A stretch of DNA of 64,000 bases from Siphonodentalium dalli (lineage: Eukaryota; Mollusca; Scaphopoda; Gadilida; Siphonodentaliidae): positions 171,670,394 through 171,734,393 of the forward strand of contig CP136069.1 in assembly GCA_032622095.1 (NCBI GenBank), read 5' to 3'. Below are positions 62,083-64,000 of the stretch, one piece after another (positions within the stretch are counted from its first letter, which is position 1; every line of letters begins with the position of its first letter). Below the pieces are notes generated by a model. That model had not been told where the DNA came from and searched no databases. It saw nothing but the letters and a program-made list of their open reading frames with translations. The position numbers and the translations under genes were made by a program.

Positions 62083-62353
62083 ACACAATGAATGTACTAA
62101 ACACTAATAGTATGTGATATAACACAATGAATGCACTAAACACTAATAGTATGTGATATCCCACAACAAGCATTCACACAATGAATGTACTAAACACTAA
62201 TAGTATGTGATATCCCCCTCACACAATGAATGTACTAAACACTAATAGTATGTGATATCCCTCTCACACAATGAATGTACTAAACACTAATAGTATGTGA
62301 TATCCCCCTCACACAATGAATGCACTAAACACTAATAGTATGTGATATCCCCC
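62083..62353 (+). repeat. ~45-bp minisatellite, six units
   Basis: Units carry 'cacacaatgaatg' then 'actaaacactaatagtatgt'. The last three starts are exactly 45 bp apart (62,221, 62,266, 62,311). Earlier units vary in their linker ('ccacaacaagcatt'). Confidence 0.9.
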
Positions 62354-62457
62354 AAATACATATGAAGAACGCTCCTCTTTTTTCCCTTAGGGATTTGGAG
62401 AATGACCCGGGGGACTTTAAAGGACCGTAGGCACTTTCCCACAACCCACTTTGGTTA

Positions 62458-62650
62458 TATTATGTTATGTTATGTTATGTTATGTTATGGGGCTTGTAAT
62501 GGTTTAACATTAAACAAATATGAATAATAATCAAAATTAATTTGTTAATTATGTCTGTTTGTTTGTTTGTTTATTTTGTTTTGTTTTTGTTTTGTTTGTT
62601 TTTTGTTTTTGCTTTGGCCTGTTGTTGTTTGTTGTTTTTGTTGTTGCTGA
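62458..62650. repeat. Simple repeats: (TATGT)n and T/G-rich tract
   Basis: A short TATGT run at 62,458-62,489 is followed by TTTG/TTTTG repeats at about 62,550-62,648. Confidence 0.8.
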
Positions 62651-63078
62651 CGTCTGCGAGCTGAATGTCTGTTTATTTTGGTGATCGGTTTCAGACAATC
62701 CTGACTAGTTCTTGCGTTGTGGCCACGAAGACCATTCGTCATTAGCTTCTTTCTGGTACATGTATATACGGCAAAATAATGAATGTTTTTCTAAATTCTG
62801 TTCGAATCATTTAAGGCAAGTGGAAAATAATAAAACCTGTAGATAAGATATTTCGTGTATTTGTCGACTCATCTCTTCCCTCCTCTCAAATTATGTACAC
62901 ATTACATGTAGTTTGGCGGTTCAAAAGTGTAGTACACTTGTGTGTATGTCATTTTATGAATGATGTCCAGCGAGGGTAAATTTAGTAACGCTACTCTGCA
63001 CAACAGGCTAGCATCACTCAATTCACCCTTTGGGGACCGCATTCTTATCCTAGGTCTCACAGAGCAGTTGATGATGCC

Positions 63079-63173
63079 TCAGCAGAATGAGGTTCAGAGA
63101 GTGAATTTTGTGACGTAAGCCCGCCGTGCGGGATTGCGTCACTATATATTCACCCTCTCGGTACCCCATTCTG
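63079..63173. repeat. 95-bp imperfect palindrome 60 bp before exon 3
   Basis: 'cagaatgaggttcagagagt' pairs with the stretch containing 'accctctcggtaccccattctg', closing around 'gcccgccgtgcggga'. Probably a MITE. Its proximity to the acceptor of exon 3 makes it a possible splicing modifier. Confidence 0.6.
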
Positions 63174-63232
63174 CAAATGACAGACACACTATTTGAAGGC
63201 TTGGTGTGGTATTGTTTTCTCTATTTTCACAG

Positions 63233-63498
63233 ACGAGGAGTGAAAGTGAACGCCACAGCTTTGTATGGCTCTGCGCCGTCTACGATGCCTGTAAATATGG
63301 ATGATGTCAAATGTATGGGGGCTGAACCATCGATATTCCAATGTCAAATAACACAGACCCCACAATGTATCCACTCGGAGGACATCGGCGTCCAGTGTTC
63401 ACATATGACAGGGATCGTTACCGCGGGGACCGTTACCGCAGCACCCTCAGCGACAACGACCAGCAACCATCTTGTTGTTCTCCCGAACAACTGTCGAG
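63233..63498 (+). CDS. SRCR-domain protein, exon 3: C-terminal half of SRCR domain and linker
   Basis: Residues 68-156 of the model. It contains the second half of the SRCR domain: MDDVKCMGAEPSIFQCQ, then CIHSEDIGVQC, with cysteines at residues 95, 105, 113 and 123. With C49 and C62 this gives six cysteines, the group A pattern. A sequon occurs at N74-A-T. After the domain comes a Thr/Ala/Val-rich linker (TAGTVTAAPSATTTS) that could be O-glycosylated, then PNNCR. The acceptor is a strong 'ttctctattttcacag'. The donor GAG|GTGGGT at 63,499 leaves phase 1, so further extracellular modules are expected beyond the window. The donor is the best candidate but is inferred; the frame is open past it to 63,569. 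No transmembrane segment is seen, so whether the protein is secreted or membrane-bound is unknown. Confidence 0.88.
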
Positions 63499-64000
63499 GT
63501 GGGTATACATCGCGGGCGAGACTATCATACACAAGGCATGACGACCCGCTCTCTCCATCGCAATATTAGATGAAGATGGTCTATCTCATCCGGGCCACAA
63601 ATACAACACAATTTTATAAAACCACATTTATAGACTACAAATAACTTTTTTCTGTGAATAAAACGCTGACAAGCTAATTTTGGTATAATATTTGTATATA
63701 AAGACACAATAAAGTGGGTCATTCCTGAGGTTGTAGAGCAAATTATCTAACATTTTGCCTTTGTGGAAAGTGCTAACAGGGTAATGTTATCCCGCTTGAT
63801 ACGCTCCGAATGTTTCTGCTTGTCTTGTGGAAACGTTCGGGGCGTAGCAAGTGGAAACAACTCTATTTCTATCTGAGATCTGTTCTAAAAAATTATTGTG
63901 TGTATTATATCAGAAATTCGAAATAAAAACAATATTAATTGATAGAAGCGTTTCCGGACTGGGGTCTTCGTAAAACTTGTTATATGTTATATGGGATAGA
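63499..64000 (+). other. Start of intron 3, with a short inverted repeat
   Basis: No exon is recognised. An inverted pair 'gatacgctccgaatgtttc' / 'gaaacgttcggggcgta' lies at 63,801-63,851, a likely small MITE or hairpin. A minus-strand frame at 63,525-63,722 has two Cys near each other but no convincing domain. Confidence 0.6.

Larger units (their letters stand above)
60699..63232 (+). other. Intron 2 of the SRCR gene (2.5 kb, phase 2)
   Basis: The donor GTAAGT and the acceptor 'ttctctattttcacag' are both strong. Contents include a dispersed repeat shared with 20 kb (about 61,825-62,010), a 45-bp minisatellite, simple repeats and a 95-bp palindrome near the acceptor. Confidence 0.85.

Noticed and set aside
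63525-63722. Minus-strand frame with Cys-rich stretch (CICGPDEIDHLH) as a LINE zinc-knuckle tail
   Set aside because: Too short, lacks the flanking conserved residues seen at 21.4 kb, and overlaps the expected intron start.
1-64000. tRNA or other structural RNA genes
   Set aside because: I looked for B-box-like GGTTCGA motifs paired with a plausible A box and found none that fit; the many hairpins are explained by MITEs.

Overview
This is eukaryotic, intron-bearing animal DNA. It is AT-rich and crowded with small inverted-repeat transposons, Helitron-type ends and minisatellites. Only one gene is convincing: a secreted or surface scavenger-receptor cysteine-rich (SRCR) protein on the + strand. 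SRCR genes of this kind, frequent ACATGTA and TAGGCCTA words and the repeat load suggest a marine invertebrate (a mollusc-like lophotrochozoan or an invertebrate deuterostome). The sequence alone does not fix the phylum.

Layout. 1-16.5 kb shows no recognisable gene. It holds a diverged repeat with long G/C runs (1.2-3.1 kb), a TA-flanked palindromic MITE (6.5 kb), a head-to-tail trio of Helitron-like elements with an internal 122-bp repeat (7.8-9.2 kb), a TTAA-flanked MITE (12.9 kb) and a TIR element (13.5-14.6 kb). The SRCR gene starts at 16,558 with a signal-peptide exon ending in a perfect GTAAGT donor in phase 1. The next exon I can join is at 60,554 (phase-1 acceptor), and the SRCR domain is completed by an exon at 63,233-63,498. 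The gene runs on past the right edge.

The first intron, as modelled, is about 43.9 kb. About 32 kb of it is a 51-bp satellite, roughly 630 monomers between 25.7 and 59.4 kb. The array is broken by four copies of an unrelated ~0.5-kb module, each with a 161-bp near-perfect palindrome. The leftmost module is inverted relative to the other three. The left module, the first array segment and the second module together look like a large foldback transposon inserted at CACTTA inside a monomer. The satellite has higher-order blocks of 5, 13, 14, 18, 44 and 49 monomers and a multi-kb duplication offset by 13,307 bp. Because 51 = 3 x 17, both strands stay open for thousands of codons, but I see no evidence that they are translated. 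The same small MITE family lies at both borders of the satellite.

How it works together: the only functional unit supported is the SRCR gene. Everything else is repeat DNA within or upstream of it. If the gene model holds, each full primary transcript must cross the satellite and its palindromes before exon 2 can be spliced.
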